This document shows, piece by piece, positions 14,399 to 16,101 of a DNA stretch of 16,101 nucleotides. Origin of the DNA: CAZWRK01 sp964635875. Its GTDB lineage: Bacteria; Pseudomonadota; Gammaproteobacteria; Burkholderiales; Aquaspirillaceae. The position numbers and the translations under genes are program-made. Each line of letters opens with the position of its first letter. Within the stretch, counting starts at the first letter, position 1. A model generated the notes under the pieces. It was not told the origin of the DNA, did not search any database, and saw only the letters and a list, made by a program, of their open reading frames with translations. The stretch spans positions 1-16,101 of the forward strand of contig CAZWRK010000098.1 in assembly GCA_964635875.1 (NCBI GenBank), written 5' to 3'.

Positions 14399-14426
14399 AA
14401 GCCTCCTGAATATCGGGAGGCTTTTT
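14399..14426 (+). terminator. Intrinsic terminator between the RpfE-like gene and recJ
   Basis: AAGCCTCC (14399-14406) pairs with GGAGGCTT (14416-14423), with a 9-nt loop that can close one more T-G pair, followed by TTTTTAA. It starts 6 bp past the stop codon. recJ begins 30 bp later in the same direction. Confidence 0.88.
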
Positions 14427-14455
14427 AATGTGGTCACATGCTAAGGAAAAATAAC

Positions 14456-16101
14456 ATGCCAAAAGTGATCTCCCGCGAAGTGCCTGCGGAGCGTTTTGCA
14501 CAATTACAGGCTTCTGGGATGTCGCCTTTGCTGGCGCGTGTCTATGCCGCACGTGGAATTTCTTCACCGACCGAGTTGGAGTATTCCCTTGATCAGTTGT
14601 TACGGCCCAGCTTGCTCAAAAATATGACCGAGTTTGCGAGCCGTTTAATTGATCTGATTCAGGCGCATCAAAAAATTGTGGTGATTGCTGATTATGATGC
14701 CGACGGCGCTACAGCTTGTGCTGTCGCTGTGCGTGGCTTGCGAATGTTTGGTGCCAATATCGACTATTTAGTGCCCAATCGCTTTGAGTATGGCTACGGC
14801 TTGTCGCCTGAGATTGTCGATTTTGCGATGCATTTACAACCGGATGTGTTGTTGACGGTCGATAACGGGATTGCGAGTGTGGAAGGTGTGGATCGTGCGG
14901 CGCAATTGGGCGTTGAGGTCTTAATTACGGATCATCACTTGCCCGGTGATTGTGTGCCGGAAGCCCTGATCGTAAACCCGAACCAGGTTGGTTGTGAATT
15001 TCCCAGTAAGCATTTGGCCGGTGTTGGCGTGATGTTTTATGTGCTGTTGGCGGTGCGTTCATTGCTGCGGGAGCGCGGTGCCTTTGCGGATCGTCCAGAA
15101 CCCAATTTAGGGGCGTTATTAGATTTGGTGGCGCTGGGTACGGTCGCTGATGTGGTGGCTTTGGATCGGAATAATCGGTTATTGGTGCATCATGGTTTGC
15201 AGCGGATGCGCCAAGGTCGTGCTTGCCATGGTATTCGCGCTTTATTTGAGGCGAGCGGTCGATCCATGCGTGAAGCGAATACATTTGATCTGGGTTTTAT
15301 GCTCGGGCCAAGATTAAATGCAGCGGGGCGCTTGGATGATATGTCGTTAGGAATTGAGTGTTTGCTGGCGGAAGATGCTGAGGCTGCATTGGCGAGTGCT
15401 GCGGTATTGGATGGTTTAAATCGAGAGCGCCGCCAGATTGAGTCGGGGATGCAAGAAGAGGCTTTGTCTCTATTAGAGGATTTTGTGCCACAAGACACTT
15501 TAACGATTGCATTGTGTCGAGAGGGTTGGCATCAAGGGGTAGTTGGGATTTTGGCATCGCGTTTGCGTGAGCGCTTTCACCGACCAGCTTTTGTCTTTGC
15601 TCCGAGTGAAATGGGGATTGTGAAAGGTTCTGGCCGGTCTATTCCAGGCTTTCATTTACGGGATGCTTTGGATTGGATTTCTAAGCGTTATCCAGATCTG
15701 ATTTTAAAGTTTGGCGGCCATGCGATGGCTGCGGGGCTTTCAATTCGTGAAGAGTCGTTCCCATTATTTGTCACAGCCTTTGAGCAGGTGGGACAGTTAT
15801 GGATGAATGATTCGATTTTGACGCATGTGGTGGAAACGGACGGCGCGCTATCACCCGATGAGCTTTCATTGCAGACCGCAGAAACTTTTGAGGCCGGTAT
15901 TTGGGGACAGGCATTTGCGCCGCCTGTGTTTCATGGGCGATTTGAGGTGGAGTCGCAGCGGGTGGTTGGCGGAAAGCATTTAAAGCTTAAGTTACGACTA
16001 GGCTCGCAGTGTGTTGATGGGATCTTTTTTAATCGAGAATCGTGGCTTCCTGATGTTGTGGATTTGGTTTATCAGATCCAAAGTAATGTTTTTCGGGGTG
16101 C
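14456..16101 (+). CDS. recJ: Single-stranded-DNA-specific exonuclease RecJ (3' truncated by window)
   Basis: The frame is open from ATG 14456 to the window edge: 548 complete codons, close to the usual 560-580, so only the last few dozen residues are missing. RecJ degrades 5'-ended single strands in recombination and mismatch repair. The DHH phosphoesterase motifs are intact: DYDADG at 79-84, VDNG at 135-138, TDHH at 158-161, and LGTVADVVAL. GPRLNAAGRLDDM (284-296) belongs to the linker region. The DHHA1 domain has GSGRSIPG (391-398) and FGGHAMAAG (419-427). The OB-fold follows (GRFEVESQRVVGGKHLKLKL). AAGGA at 14443-14447 is an 8-nt-spaced ribosome-binding site. Only 29 bp separate it from the preceding terminator, and these contain a 12-bp dyad, ATGTG-GT-CACAT (14428-14439), but no recognisable promoter. 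recJ therefore probably depends on read-through from tyrS and the RpfE-like gene. Confidence 0.96.
   Translation, partial: MPKVISREVPAERFAQLQASGMSPLLARVYAARGISSPTELEYSLDQLLRPSLLKNMTEFASRLIDLIQAHQKIVVIADYDADGATACAVAVRGLRMFGANIDYLVPNRFEYGYGLSPEIVDFAMHLQPDVLLTVDNGIASVEGVDRAAQLGVEVLITDHHLPGDCVPEALIVNPNQVGCEFPSKHLAGVGVMFYVLLAVRSLLRERGAFADRPEPNLGALLDLVALGTVADVVALDRNNRLLVHHGLQRMRQGRACHGIRALFEASGRSMREANTFDLGFMLGPRLNAAGRLDDMSLGIECLLAEDAEAALASAAVLDGLNRERRQIESGMQEEALSLLEDFVPQDTLTIALCREGWHQGVVGILASRLRERFHRPAFVFAPSEMGIVKGSGRSIPGFHLRDALDWISKRYPDLILKFGGHAMAAGLSIREESFPLFVTAFEQVGQLWMNDSILTHVVETDGALSPDELSLQTAETFEAGIWGQAFAPPVFHGRFEVESQRVVGGKHLKLKLRLGSQCVDGIFFNRESWLPDVVDLVYQIQSNVFRG

Overview
The window is a stretch of ordinary bacterial chromosome, near 50% GC by eye, densely packed with housekeeping genes. 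I see no phage, insertion sequence, CRISPR array, tRNA or rRNA. The protein families and gene order (Tex; BipA; a Leu/Ile/Val-type binding lipoprotein; HemH; FtsK; then AnmK and an M23 peptidase divergent from TyrS, an RpfE/COG4255-like protein and RecJ) suggest a betaproteobacterium, most likely of the order Neisseriales. That placement is inference from family resemblance, not a database result.

Layout. Positions 2-580 are the 3' end of tex, closed by a strong terminator. A two-gene unit of small membrane transporters (a YdcZ-type DMT protein and an AEC-type permease) follows at 650-1999. bipA/typA occupies 2125-3936 behind an extended -10 promoter, and converges on a minus-strand gene. Two intrinsic terminators, one per strand, separate the two. 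From 4061 to 11848 everything substantial is on the minus strand. Read in transcription order it is an M23 endopeptidase, anmK, a terminator, an ftsK-like gene, hemH, a 412-bp intergenic region, and a livJ/livK-like lipoprotein gene. A 238-bp divergent region leads to the plus-strand genes tyrS, the RpfE-like gene and recJ, which runs off the window end.

How the genes relate. The M23 endopeptidase and AnmK are nearly fused (2-bp gap) and form a cell-wall unit: the peptidase opens murein cross-links and AnmK recycles anhydro-MurNAc. The FtsK-like protein belongs to the divisome. HemH makes protoheme. TyrS and RecJ serve translation and DNA repair.

The most striking observation is that the FtsK-like protein is intact in length and domain order but has lost the Walker A lysine and threonine/serine, the Walker B aspartate and the three DNA-reading residues of its gamma domain. 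It looks like a conserved pseudo-translocase. Secondary points are a livK leader with mutually exclusive stems, an 18-bp perfect palindrome and a hairpin in the tyrS/peptidase divergent region, a possible 25-residue cysteine-rich peptide between livK and hemH, and two genes whose start lies immediately behind a terminator with no room for a promoter.
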